Below are positions 31,642 to 39,155 of a stretch of 40,823 bases of DNA, one piece after another. The translations under genes and the position numbers were made by a program. This DNA comes from Clostridia bacterium (lineage in GTDB: Bacteria; Bacillota; Clostridia; Oscillospirales; Acutalibacteraceae), in the NCBI GenBank assembly GCA_017521365.1, contig JAFXCT010000088.1, positions 1 to 40,823 of the forward strand, in the 5' to 3' direction. Positions within the stretch are counted from its first letter, which is position 1, and each line of letters begins with the position of its first letter. Below the pieces are notes generated by a model that was given only the letters and a program-made list of their open reading frames with translations, was not told the origin of the DNA and made no database searches.

Positions 31642-32688
31642 ATGAACACCCGAAACAGAATTTCGGCGCATTACCGTGCGTATGAGCAGATGAATCTGCG
31701 TGATATATTCAAATTTCTGCACCAGAGCACCTTCGGCTGTGAGCATATGGTCACTTCGCTTGAAGCGGCAACTCACTATATTAAAAAAGAAGCAGAAAAT
31801 ATTTCAAATACAAAACTGTTGGTTGAACCGCTTGACGGTGAATTCAGCCGTGTTCACTTGTCGGTATTAAACGGCGGTTTAAGCCACGAAACTTTCGGCA
31901 AGCTGTTTTTTCTTTCGGCAAAAAAGCCAAAGGCATCGGTTGAGGCTCTGGAAGAAAAGCTGAAAACAGTAAAAGAAATGATAATTGAGGGCACTTTACC
32001 GTTTGATGAAAAAGAGTTTGACGAGGCGGTAACTAAGTGGAAGCTGAACGGTTATGAAGCCCTGCACCATTCGGACACCTTCCGTAATGCATATAAGCCT
32101 GCCTACCGTGTTATTTCAAATTGCTTTGTTGCGTTTCTGCCGCTTTTTGCGGCAATTGATAAAGCACTCGGAGAGGGCAGGGTAATACTTGCAATTGAGG
32201 GCGGCAGCGCAAGCGGCAAAACTACCCTTGCCAAAATGCTCGAAGAAATATACGGCTGTACCGTTTTCCATACGGACGATTTCTTTTTGCAGCCCCATCA
32301 GCGTACCCCTGAGCGGTACAAAGAAACTGGCGGCAACCTTGACAGGGAGCGTTTTTTTGACGAGGTTATTGTTCCGTTAAAAGAGAATAAGCCCGTCAAT
32401 TACCGCCGTTTTGACTGCAAAACAATGCAGCTTTTACCCGCAGTTGAAGTTTTGCCGAAAAAGCTCACCGTAATCGAGGGCGCATACTCATTGCACCCGT
32501 ATTTCGGCGAATACTGCGATTTGTCAGTTTTTCTGAAAATCAGTAAAGAATTGCAAAAAGAGCGTGTCTTAAAGCGAAACCCCGAAATGGCTGACCGCTT
32601 TTTGGGTGAGTGGATACCGCTTGAGCAAAAATACTTTTCCGAAATGCAGATAAAACAGCGCTGCACAATTAGTGTAACGGTTGAATAA
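31642..32688 (+). CDS. Two-domain uridine-kinase-like P-loop kinase
   Basis: A 348-residue protein. Residues 1-165 are an uncharacterised helical domain (HYRAYEQMNLRDIFKFLHQSTFGCEHMV). Residues 175-348 are a uridine kinase/phosphoribulokinase-like domain with the P-loop IEGGSASGKTTLA (about 182-194), HTDDFFLQPHQRTPERY (the Asp-Asp substrate motif), the GGNLDRERF segment, VIEGAYSLHPYF and a lid region KERVLKRNP. It should phosphorylate a nucleoside- or vitamin-like alcohol. It shares a transcript with the ECF S component and the structured leader, which supports a salvage role. Confidence 0.8.
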   Translation: MNTRNRISAHYRAYEQMNLRDIFKFLHQSTFGCEHMVTSLEAATHYIKKEAENISNTKLLVEPLDGEFSRVHLSVLNGGLSHETFGKLFFLSAKKPKASVEALEEKLKTVKEMIIEGTLPFDEKEFDEAVTKWKLNGYEALHHSDTFRNAYKPAYRVISNCFVAFLPLFAAIDKALGEGRVILAIEGGSASGKTTLAKMLEEIYGCTVFHTDDFFLQPHQRTPERYKETGGNLDRERFFDEVIVPLKENKPVNYRRFDCKTMQLLPAVEVLPKKLTVIEGAYSLHPYFGEYCDLSVFLKISKELQKERVLKRNPEMADRFLGEWIPLEQKYFSEMQIKQRCTISVTVE

Positions 32689-32697
32689 CAGCAATAA

Positions 32698-32726
32698 AAC
32701 AGCTTGCAACGCAGGCTGTTTTTTAT
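32698..32726 (+). terminator. Terminator of the ECF/kinase operon
   Basis: AACAGCTTGC and GCAGGCTGTT (one G-U) around AAC, then TTTTTAT. Confidence 0.85.
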
Positions 32727-32779
32727 ACCTAAAATAGAAAATTCTCCTATTGAGAGAATTGGTTTCTAAATATGAGTTA

Positions 32780-32824
32780 TTGTTTATTGAAGTGAAAGCT
32801 GTTATTATTCGGTTGTAGCTACAA
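32780..32824 (+). promoter_or_regulatory. Promoter and palindromic operator of the XRE-TPR gene
   Basis: TTGTTT (32780-32785), 17-bp spacer, TATTAT (32803-32808) with extended TG, then the perfect 12-bp palindrome TTGTAGCTACAA (32813-32824) at the expected start of transcription. A second inverted repeat AATTCTC/GAGAATT lies at about 32739-32760. Confidence 0.5.
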
Positions 32825-32850
32825 TTAATTTATTGAAGGGTGATGCAAAA

Positions 32851-33939
32851 ATGACAGTTTATTTCGGCGAAAATCTTAAGAAATTACGCAAATCAAAAAA
32901 GCTCACTCAGGAGTCACTTGCAGAGTTTCTGGGTATGTCTTTTCAGGCGGTAAGCAAGTGGGAGAGGGGAGAAACCTACCCCGATATAACTATGCTTCCC
33001 GTTATCGCAGCATTTTTCGGCGTTACGGTTGACAGCCTTCTCGGCACGGATTTAATTGCGCAGGAAGCAAAAATCAAGGAGTATTGCGACAGCTATTCCC
33101 GCCTGTGGAACGAAGGAAAAATCGGTGAAGCAAGGGATATGTTAAAGGAAGCTATAGTCGAATTTCCCGGCAACTACGACCTTATGGCAAAATATTTCAA
33201 TGCCCTCATTCACGCTGAATACAATGACGAAAATATCCTTTTCGTCAAGCCCGAGGTCAACAGGGTATACGATATCATCCAGAACTATTGCACCGTAGAC
33301 AGCATACGAATCTGGACTAAAAAGCTGATGTGCCGTTACCTGCGTGATTTGAGCCTTATTGAAGGCAGCGGAGTTGATATTTCCGAAGCTGAAAAAATTC
33401 TTTCGGAAATGCCGATTATGCAAAACACGAGAGATTACGAGGCTATGTATATGTACCCTCACGATGATGAAAAGCGTGCAACGGCCTGTGCAAACGGAAT
33501 TACGGAAATGCTTCGCCTGTTCGGCGAAATAATGAACAGACGGTATAAAAGCTTTCTTGATGCCGACGAGGAGATAGCTGAGGCATATATTAACCTCGTT
33601 GAAAAGGTTATGCCTGACGGCGATTACGGCAAAAGCTGGTACCTCGTTGTAATTCACGCCCAGAGAATCGGCGTAAAGAAATATATTCAGGGCGATGAAA
33701 AATCAGCCCTTGAACACTTTGAAAAGGCGGTAAGGCTCGCAAAGCGTTACGACGAAATGCCCGACGTAACCGTGCATACCTCAAAGGCCGTGGAAGGCGT
33801 AACCTTTGACAAAACCAAAGCCTACCGCTTCTGGGAAGGCTCTTTTGCCCAGGATATAAAAGACGGTCTGCGTGACAGACCCCAGCTGTCGGAAGAATTT
33901 AAAAACAGCGAAGCGTTCAAGAGAATATTGGCAATCTGA
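32851..33939 (+). CDS. XRE-family regulator with TPR-like C-terminal region
   Basis: A 362-residue protein. The N-terminal Cro/C1 HTH (LTQESLAEFLGMSFQAVSKWERGETYPD, partial; ends FFGVTVDSLLG) is followed by about 290 soluble residues with helical repeats (SRLWNEGKIGEARDMLKEAI, SALEHFEKAVRLAKRYDEM) like TPR. The C-terminus is PQLSEEFKNSEAFKRILAI. ATG 32851 follows GAAGGGTGAT. No membrane segments. Probably autoregulated through the palindrome upstream. A decayed copy of the same family's C-terminus lies 600 bp downstream. Confidence 0.85.
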   Translation: MTVYFGENLKKLRKSKKLTQESLAEFLGMSFQAVSKWERGETYPDITMLPVIAAFFGVTVDSLLGTDLIAQEAKIKEYCDSYSRLWNEGKIGEARDMLKEAIVEFPGNYDLMAKYFNALIHAEYNDENILFVKPEVNRVYDIIQNYCTVDSIRIWTKKLMCRYLRDLSLIEGSGVDISEAEKILSEMPIMQNTRDYEAMYMYPHDDEKRATACANGITEMLRLFGEIMNRRYKSFLDADEEIAEAYINLVEKVMPDGDYGKSWYLVVIHAQRIGVKKYIQGDEKSALEHFEKAVRLAKRYDEMPDVTVHTSKAVEGVTFDKTKAYRFWEGSFAQDIKDGLRDRPQLSEEFKNSEAFKRILAI

Positions 33940-33951
33940 TTTGCAAGAAGA

Positions 33952-33981
33952 AAAAATCCAAGCCGAAAGACTTGGATTTTT
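33952..33981 (+). terminator. Terminator of the XRE-TPR gene
   Basis: AAAAATCCAAG and CTTGGATTTTT form a perfect 11-bp stem with an 8-nt loop and T-rich end. Confidence 0.85.
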
Positions 33982-34042
33982 GTCTATATGTATGTTCCAA
34001 AGCACTTATTTCTTGTAACTCAATGTGCATAAAAAAATTTAT

Positions 34043-34396
34043 TTATGCCAAAATTTCAATGAAATTAGTTAACAGCATTAAAGCGGCAAGACATAACGGT
34101 AGTATTATAACAGATAGGGATAATCTTTTGTTTTGACTGCTTTCTTTTAATTTTTTACGGACAAAAACCATAAAAGATATTGTTATAATATAAAGAACGG
34201 GAACTATCCATATGCCGAATAACATCATAAAACTCAATAATTCACAAAAAGCTTCGCCTAAAGGCAGATAACTAATCCAAGCAAATAACGGTATCTCAAA
34301 AAGAACTACTAAATATACCGCTAACATAACAGACGCCCAAATTAAAGTAATATACATAAAAATATTCTTCAATTTAACTGTTGTACCGGTCTTCAT
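34043..34396 (-). CDS. Small four-TM membrane protein, unknown
   Basis: A 117-residue protein with four hydrophobic segments (about 12-33, 40-60, 62-78, 95-113) and a basic loop FVRKKLKESSQNKR between the third and fourth. ATG 34396 follows AAAGGGGTG. AT-rich like the toxin-antitoxin area to its right. It stands alone on the minus strand. No family recognised. Confidence 0.65.
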   Translation of the reverse strand: MKTGTTVKLKNIFMYITLIWASVMLAVYLVVLFEIPLFAWISYLPLGEAFCELLSFMMLFGIWIVPVLYIITISFMVFVRKKLKESSQNKRLSLSVIILPLCLAALMLLTNFIEILA

Positions 34397-34538
34397 AGAA
34401 AAACACCCCTTTGCTATATTCTTATTTGTCAAAATAATTATACCACAACACCGTCTAAGATTTCAACTAATTAATTGATGTTTTAATACAATGTTAAAAT
34501 CCGCATATTGTAAACTCGGCGATACTGCTAATGCATAG

Positions 34539-34710
34539 GAAAACTTCAGAAAAATGTGCGAGTTGGCAATCAAATTTGATAATATGGACAGAATAACAAC
34601 TATGCATAATGCAGATAAAAGATATTTTAACCGAAGATTATCCGTTATCTAAAGAGTTTAAGGAATCTGATGAATTCAAAGAACTCATTTCAATTCTTGA
34701 AGAAAAGTGA
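34539..34710 (+). pseudogene. Remnant of an XRE-TPR regulator C-terminus
   Basis: Frame 1 from 34539 reads ENFRKMCELAIKFDNMDRIT..., which matches EHFEKAVRLAKRYDEMPDVT of the gene at 32851. After a frame change near 34610 it reads QIKDILTEDYPLSKEFKESDEFKELISILEEK and TGA at 34708, matching DIKDGLRDRPQLSEEFKNSEAFKRILAI. No start or HTH remains. The stretch 34397-34538 holds nothing else I can identify. Confidence 0.65.
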
Positions 34711-34719
34711 ACATATGGA

Positions 34720-34750
34720 ACAAAGTCACTCTTAACCAGAGTGACTTTGT
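34720..34750. terminator. Strong hairpin between the remnant and the HipA-like gene
   Basis: ACAAAGTCACTCT and AGAGTGACTTTGT form a perfect 13-bp stem with a 5-nt loop, followed on the plus side by CCTGTTTATT. It lies 28 nt beyond the HipA-like stop codon. Confidence 0.7.
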
Positions 34751-34777
34751 CCTGTTTATTCTGATTTTTATTGTTAT

Positions 34778-35689
34778 TCATTTAGCATCTTTATTTTTTT
34801 TTGCCCTTTCCTTTTTCTTTAGAGTTTCAAAAGAATAGTCAATAATGTGTTCTTTCCTATGTCGAAGCATAGTTATATAGAACTGCTTTTGAAGTTCGGA
34901 AATGCAAGGTATATTATTTATCATTTGTTCAATAGCTTCCATATTTATTTTCGGAGCTATACGCTTCAAAGCCTTGTTGCAATCGTCATTTTGTAAAGAT
35001 GAAATAAAATCGAAATAGTTAATTTTCTTACCTTCATTTTGAATTACAGAAGTGGGAAATACAAATACACGGGCATCTATCTCATCTTTACTGGCAAGAA
35101 TAGTTGAAATCATTTCCTCGCTTGCTTGGGGATAAAGGCAGCTTCCGCAATCATATACGGGGGCGATGCTCATCTTGTCTGTTTGTTCGTTGTATAAGAA
35201 TCCCCAGTTGCCGTTATGGCGGTCAAAGTTACCTATAAAAGCATCGGCAATAAATAAATTCCAAAAATGTTCTGTAAGTTCCTTGGAGTCGATTGCCTGT
35301 TGATTTTCAATGGTATATATAATGTCCTTCAATTCTGTTCCGTAACCATTGTGAGCGGAATCAATCATTTGGTTTTTCAACGAAGCGAAATCTTGCAAGG
35401 TAATACCGAGTGAAGTGAAGTCCTTGCATGCTACAACTATCTTTTCCTTATCGTTTACAGTGAATTTTCCAAGTAAAGTTTCTTGAGCTTTTATCCCAAT
35501 TATATTGAATATATGAGAGCCGATATATTCTGATATACAACTGTTTGCATAACTCATATCCAAACTCTTTCTCGGTGCAGGTGGAAACTTCAGCATATAC
35601 TGTTCTCCGTCATATATAACTGAAATCTTGCTTCCGTTAGCACCTGCATAAGTTTTATTCTTTCTTGGAAGTGTTGAAAAATCAATCAT
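34778..35689 (-). CDS. HipA/CtkA-like protein kinase, probable toxin
   Basis: A 303-residue kinase-fold protein of the HipA C-terminal/CtkA type. K34 in YMLKFP fits the ATP lysine. The catalytic loop is GNFDRHNGNW (153-162; D156, N161), and the metal motif is APVYDCGS (176-183, D180). It lacks the N-terminal subdomain of classical HipA, as CtkA and HipT do. The tail is Lys-rich (KKKERAKKNKDAK). ATG 35689 follows GAGAGGTGA in the end of the antitoxin gene, 8 nt after it, so the two are coupled. The expected action is serine/threonine phosphorylation of a host target, neutralised by the upstream protein. Confidence 0.82.
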   Translation of the reverse strand: MIDFSTLPRKNKTYAGANGSKISVIYDGEQYMLKFPPAPRKSLDMSYANSCISEYIGSHIFNIIGIKAQETLLGKFTVNDKEKIVVACKDFTSLGITLQDFASLKNQMIDSAHNGYGTELKDIIYTIENQQAIDSKELTEHFWNLFIADAFIGNFDRHNGNWGFLYNEQTDKMSIAPVYDCGSCLYPQASEEMISTILASKDEIDARVFVFPTSVIQNEGKKINYFDFISSLQNDDCNKALKRIAPKINMEAIEQMINNIPCISELQKQFYITMLRHRKEHIIDYSFETLKKKERAKKNKDAK

Positions 35690-35697
35690 TTATTAAA

Positions 35698-36135
35698 TCA
35701 CCTCTCTAATCCTAAATACTTTCCTCTTAAATACCAAGCTTGTTCAGATGATATCATATTATTAATTTCTGCAGAATTTATATCGCTTTGAAGTTCGCAA
35801 TAATAACAGTCTATCAAAGATACAATAACTCCGCTTTGTTGTTTTTCTATTGCGGCTTTAAAGTTTGACAATGAATCCATAAGAAACGCAGGAAGACCGC
35901 ATTCTAAATAGCTGTTATCAACGGGCTTTCCGTTGATGTCATAGTCAGGTTCAAGCAGTTCCTCCATTGAGCAATTCAAAGCTTTAGCAATAAGCAAAAC
36001 TGTTTTTGCAGAACATTTTTCAAGCGAACTTCTTCCTGCACAAATATCTATAACCGTTGTTTTTGGGACACCGCTTATTTTTGACAAATGATACATTGAT
36101 ATATTTCTTTTAATTAAAGCTGACTGTAAATTCAT
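35698..36135 (-). CDS. XRE-family antitoxin-like protein with C-terminal extension
   Basis: A 145-residue protein. Residues 1-62 form a Cro/C1 HTH (YHLSKISGVPKTTVIDICAG, then SCSAKTVLLIAKALNCSMEELLEP in similar form). Residues 65-145 are an extension (PAFLMDSLSNFKAAIEKQQSG ... EQAWYLRGKYLGLER) that could bind the kinase. ATG 36135 is preceded by GAGGTGATTCAGT. It is the first gene of the pair, the usual hipB-hipA order, with a consensus promoter and possible operator repeats directly upstream. Confidence 0.82.
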   Translation of the reverse strand: MNLQSALIKRNISMYHLSKISGVPKTTVIDICAGRSSLEKCSAKTVLLIAKALNCSMEELLEPDYDINGKPVDNSYLECGLPAFLMDSLSNFKAAIEKQQSGVIVSLIDCYYCELQSDINSAEINNMISSEQAWYLRGKYLGLER

Positions 36136-36154
36136 ACTGAATCACCTCATCTAT

Positions 36155-36198
36155 ATTATATCGTTATGCCGACCTATTGTCAATATACGTTCTATCGT
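36155..36198 (-). promoter_or_regulatory. Promoter/operator of the XRE-HipA pair
   Basis: On the minus strand a perfect TTGACA (36183-36178), 17-bp spacer, perfect TATAAT (36160-36155). TATCGT on the plus strand occurs at 36159-36164 (in the -10) and 36193-36198 (upstream of the -35), candidates for antitoxin half-sites. Confidence 0.85.
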
Positions 36199-36261
36199 AC
36201 TTTATTGTTATTATTTTTGAATAACATATAGAATTAAATGTATATCAAGACAACGATCACC

Positions 36262-36389
36262 TTTTTCGTTAGCAAGACATAAAAATGTTAGCAAGAATTG
36301 AAAAAGTTTGCTAATTTTGATTAGCAAGGACTATAACTTTGAAGGTGGTAGTTATTCCGACTTGGGGAGGCGATTCTGCTAACGAAAAA
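36262..36389. repeat. 128-bp segment bounded by 13-bp perfect inverted repeats
   Basis: TTTTTCGTTAGCA (36262-36274) and TGCTAACGAAAAA (36377-36389) are exact inverted repeats. Inside, TTAGCAAG recurs (about 36269, 36288 and 36323) with an inverted TTTGCTAA, and there is a hairpin formed by TATAACT/AGTTATT. No ORF. The rest of 36136-36421 shows only the promoter described. Confidence 0.7.
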
Positions 36390-36421
36390 ATCGTATTTTG
36401 ATGAATTTTTTTGAAAATGTG

Positions 36422-36472
36422 CAAAAAAACAAAAAAGCCGCAAACCCTTGATAAATCAAGGAGTTTCGGCTT
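36422..36472 (-). terminator. Terminator of tRNA-Arg
   Basis: On the minus strand GAAGCCGAAAC pairs with GTTTGCGGCTT around an inner CCTTGAT/ATCAAGG stem, followed by TTTTTTGTTTTTTT, just past the tRNA 3' end. Confidence 0.85.
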
Positions 36473-36479
36473 CAAAAAA

Positions 36480-36554
36480 TGGCACCCCCTACCGGGATCG
36501 AACCGATATCTAGCCCTTAGGAGGGGCTTATTCTATCCATTGAACTAAGGAGGC
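36480..36554 (-). tRNA. tRNA-Arg (anticodon CCT)
   Basis: A 75-nt cloverleaf on the minus strand. The acceptor GCCTCCT pairs with AGGGGGT, the anticodon stem AGCCC/GGGCT holds loop CTCCTAA (CCT), the T-loop is GGTTCGATCCC, and the 3' CCA is encoded. It borders the toxin-antitoxin block on its 3' side and a degenerate copy of itself on its 5' side. Confidence 0.95.
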
Positions 36555-36640
36555 TTATACCAAATTTATGGTATTATACAGTATTAAATTAACTCGATGT
36601 CAATCACTTTTCACCAAAAGGTGAATGACATAACAAACAA

Positions 36641-36754
36641 TTAGGAGGGGTTTATTCATACGAGCGAAGCGAGTATTGCGGTTTTGGGGTACCCACACAA
36701 AATCTTTGATTTTGTATGTGGGTCAAGTTCGCATATCCATTTAACTATGCAGGC
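36641..36754 (-). pseudogene. Degenerate tRNA-Arg copy split by a palindromic insertion
   Basis: On the minus strand GCCTGCATAGTTAAATGGAT resembles the first 20 nt of the intact tRNA-Arg (GCCTCCTTAGTTCAATGGAT). About 75 nt later GAATAAACCCCTCCTAA resumes at the anticodon arm (intact: GAATAAGCCCCTCCTAA) and then the match ends. The insert (about 36659-36733) contains the inverted repeat ACCCACACAAAATC/GATTTTGTATGTGGGT. Confidence 0.7.
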
Positions 36755-36773
36755 AGATGTTAATTTTAAATAC

Positions 36774-36798
36774 TTCGGGCGGTTTTACACCGCCCGAA
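36774..36798 (-). terminator. Terminator of the kinase-cyclase operon
   Basis: TTCGGGCGGT and ACCGCCCGAA form a perfect 10-bp stem with a 5-nt loop, 40 nt past the cyclase stop. The T-tract on the minus side is weak. Confidence 0.55.
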
Positions 36799-36837
36799 TA
36801 TATTACCACAAATTATTATAAGCCGTCAAGAGGTATT

Positions 36838-37440
36838 TTACGCTTTGCCCCAGAAAACAAAATCCGAAATGAGAATTGCTCTGGTGGGCGTGGCTTCAAC
36901 ACCGCTGAATTTCATTGGCAAGGCAACGAGGAAATATTTGCCCGGCGTTACCTTTTCAAGGTCAAGCCCTTCAAGCAACGGAATATCTGCGCCGAGGAAG
37001 GCTCTGTGGGGCGCTAACTGTGCGCCTTGTGTGCCGACGGAATTTGAGTCCGTGCCGACTAATTTTAAATTGGTTGAAGCCGCCGCAAAAGCACCGCTCT
37101 GCGAAAAATACGCCTTGCCGTTGCCCTTGATAATAAGCCGCTCACAGTCCTCGGGCACGTTTTCGTCGATAAAATCGCCGTTAATCGGACCCTCGGGTGC
37201 TTCGAGAACAAGACATTCGCCTATAAAGCGGTTAAGGTCAAGCTCTTCGGCGGTAATACCGTCCTCGATAAAATGGCGCGGAGCATCAATATGCGTGCCG
37301 TTGTGCAGGCCGAAATAGAGGGCGCAGAGATTACAGTCGTCGCCCTCCTCCATCCTTTCAACCCTTTGCAGACGGGGCTCCGGGTCGCCCGGATAAACCT
37401 CGGCTTCAAAAATATCTCTTGAAATATCAATAATTCTCAT
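36838..37440 (-). CDS. Cyclase-family metal-dependent hydrolase
   Basis: A 200-residue protein of the cyclase/kynurenine-formamidase family (PF04199 type). The metal motif is LHNGTHIDAPRHF, with a YPGDPEP N-terminal motif, VGTDSNSVG and the ending GLDLEKVTPGKYFLVALPMKFSGVEATPTRAI. The family hydrolyses amide, lactone or formamide bonds. ATG 37440 starts 2 nt after the sugar kinase stop, with only a weak ribosome binding site, so translation is probably coupled. Context suggests a lactone or sugar-acid derivative; kynurenine use is unlikely here. Confidence 0.85.
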   Translation of the reverse strand: MRIIDISRDIFEAEVYPGDPEPRLQRVERMEEGDDCNLCALYFGLHNGTHIDAPRHFIEDGITAEELDLNRFIGECLVLEAPEGPINGDFIDENVPEDCERLIIKGNGKAYFSQSGAFAAASTNLKLVGTDSNSVGTQGAQLAPHRAFLGADIPLLEGLDLEKVTPGKYFLVALPMKFSGVEATPTRAILISDFVFWGKA

Positions 37441-37442
37441 AA

Positions 37443-39041
37443 TCAACCGTTAAGCATTGCAAAGTTTTTCTTGTTTGCCTTATAAAGCTGCTTGTAAACC
37501 TCAAAATTCTTGTCGTAAACCGCCTTGTTTGCAGGGTTGGGGGTGTAGGTAGCATCGGCAGGAATGAGCGATTTTGCCTTTTCAAGGTTTTCGATAACGC
37601 CCAGACCGACTGCAACCGTAAGCGCCGCACCGACCGAGCCTGCGTTCTGCGGACTCTTTGTGGTTTCAACCGTTTTGCCCGTGCAGTCTGCAAGAATCTG
37701 GCAGGTGAGTGCTGAAAGTGCACCGCCGCCGACAAAACGTATTGTGTCGCTCGTCTTAATCTTCTTGTCCTGCGTTTCAATAAACCATCTCAGGTGGTAG
37801 CAGACACCCTCAAGCACGGCACGTATAAGCTCGCTCTTGCCCGTTTCAAGGCTGATGTTAAAGAACATACCTCTTGAATTGGGGTCTTCAAACGGGCAGC
37901 GGTTGCCGTGAAGCCACGGTGTGAAAATTACGCCGCCGCAGCCTGCGGGAACGTCCTTGATTGCATCGGTCATATAGTCGTAAAGGCTTGTGAAAACGCT
38001 TTCCTTGCTTTCGGCAACGTCTTCTTTTTTGAGGTAAATGCCGATTTCGTCAAGTGCAAGGTGATCCTTTACCCATTCAAGGCACTTGCCTGCGGTTTCA
38101 AGCTCGGCAAAATAATTGTAATAGCCGTCCTGTGCGCCGTCGATAGCGGCAATCATAGCCGAGGTGTCAACAATGCTCTTGTCAACAACCGTGCCGACCC
38201 AGCCCGATGTGCCGGAATAAACGTGAGTGTCGCCCAGTGCCGTTGCGCCTGCGCCCACACCGATGAGCGAAGCGTCACCGCCGCCGCCGAAAACAGCCGT
38301 GCCGGGGCAGAGTCCGAGCTCGGCAGCTGCCTCATCAGTCAGTCCGCCGACCTTGTCGGTCGATTTTACGATTTCGGGCAGGTGCTTCATATCAACGCCG
38401 AGCAGCTTACACACGGTCTTGCTCCAGCCGCGTTTGCCGTCACGGATATCGTAAAGCAGGGTACCGAAGGCGGAGTCCTGCGTCATAACGCATTTGCCCG
38501 TCATTTTGCAGATTATGTATTCCTTAACGTCGAGCCACTTGTGAATTTTTTTGAAATTCTCAGGCTCGTGCTTTTCAACCCACTTGTATTTGTAAACGGG
38601 GTCCTTAACGCTTGCGGAAACGGCGCCCGTAATAAGAAGCGAGGGAATGAGCTTGAAAATGTTTGCGCCTGCAATCTGTATGCCGAACGCCATATTTTCT
38701 TTCAGCTCCTGCTTTGCACGTTGGTCCATATAGCTGAAGGCGTTGCGGATTGGCTCACCCTTTTCGTCAACGATTACAAGACCCTGCATCTGTGAGCAGA
38801 AGGAAATACCGCTGATTTCCTTGGGGTCAACGCCTGTTTTTTCAATAACCTTTTTGCTTGTGTTGCATATTGCACTCCACCATTCGGACGGAATCTGCTC
38901 CGCAGAGCCGTCGGGCTTTGTGTGAAGGGAATAGCCCTCCATAGCCGCACCGATGAGATTTACGGTTTTGTCAACCTCAAACAGACAGGTTTTGACACCC
39001 GTCGTGCCAATATCAAACGCCATTATAAGTGTGTTGCTCAT
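37443..39041 (-). CDS. FGGY-family carbohydrate kinase (xylulokinase-like)
   Basis: A 532-residue sugar kinase of the FGGY family. N-terminal ATPase motif AFDIGTTGVKTCLFE, the substrate region GISFCSQMQGLVIVD and NAFSYMDQRA, the catalytic Asp in GGGGDASLIGVGAGA, the phosphate loop YSGTSGWVGT, and C-terminal RFVGGGALSALTCQILAD with SPQNAGSVGAALTVAVGLG. It is closer to xylulokinases than to glycerol or rhamnulose kinases by these motifs, but the substrate is not certain. ATG 39041 is preceded by AAAGGGAG at a long spacing. It is followed by the cyclase gene. No isomerase or transporter is adjacent. Confidence 0.88.
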   Translation of the reverse strand: MSNTLIMAFDIGTTGVKTCLFEVDKTVNLIGAAMEGYSLHTKPDGSAEQIPSEWWSAICNTSKKVIEKTGVDPKEISGISFCSQMQGLVIVDEKGEPIRNAFSYMDQRAKQELKENMAFGIQIAGANIFKLIPSLLITGAVSASVKDPVYKYKWVEKHEPENFKKIHKWLDVKEYIICKMTGKCVMTQDSAFGTLLYDIRDGKRGWSKTVCKLLGVDMKHLPEIVKSTDKVGGLTDEAAAELGLCPGTAVFGGGGDASLIGVGAGATALGDTHVYSGTSGWVGTVVDKSIVDTSAMIAAIDGAQDGYYNYFAELETAGKCLEWVKDHLALDEIGIYLKKEDVAESKESVFTSLYDYMTDAIKDVPAGCGGVIFTPWLHGNRCPFEDPNSRGMFFNISLETGKSELIRAVLEGVCYHLRWFIETQDKKIKTSDTIRFVGGGALSALTCQILADCTGKTVETTKSPQNAGSVGAALTVAVGLGVIENLEKAKSLIPADATYTPNPANKAVYDKNFEVYKQLYKANKKNFAMLNG

Positions 39042-39155
39042 AAGCTTTCACAGCTCCCTTTCGGACACAATAATATATATTAATATAACATAAATAATAT
39101 TTTTTTTCAATTAACATCATAGACAAAAATCCGGACGTGAATTTGACAGATTGCG

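Noticed and set aside
37908-38795. 295-codon open frame on the plus strand inside the FGGY kinase gene
   Set aside because: Shadow of a biased gene; the kinase has full family motifs over the same region.
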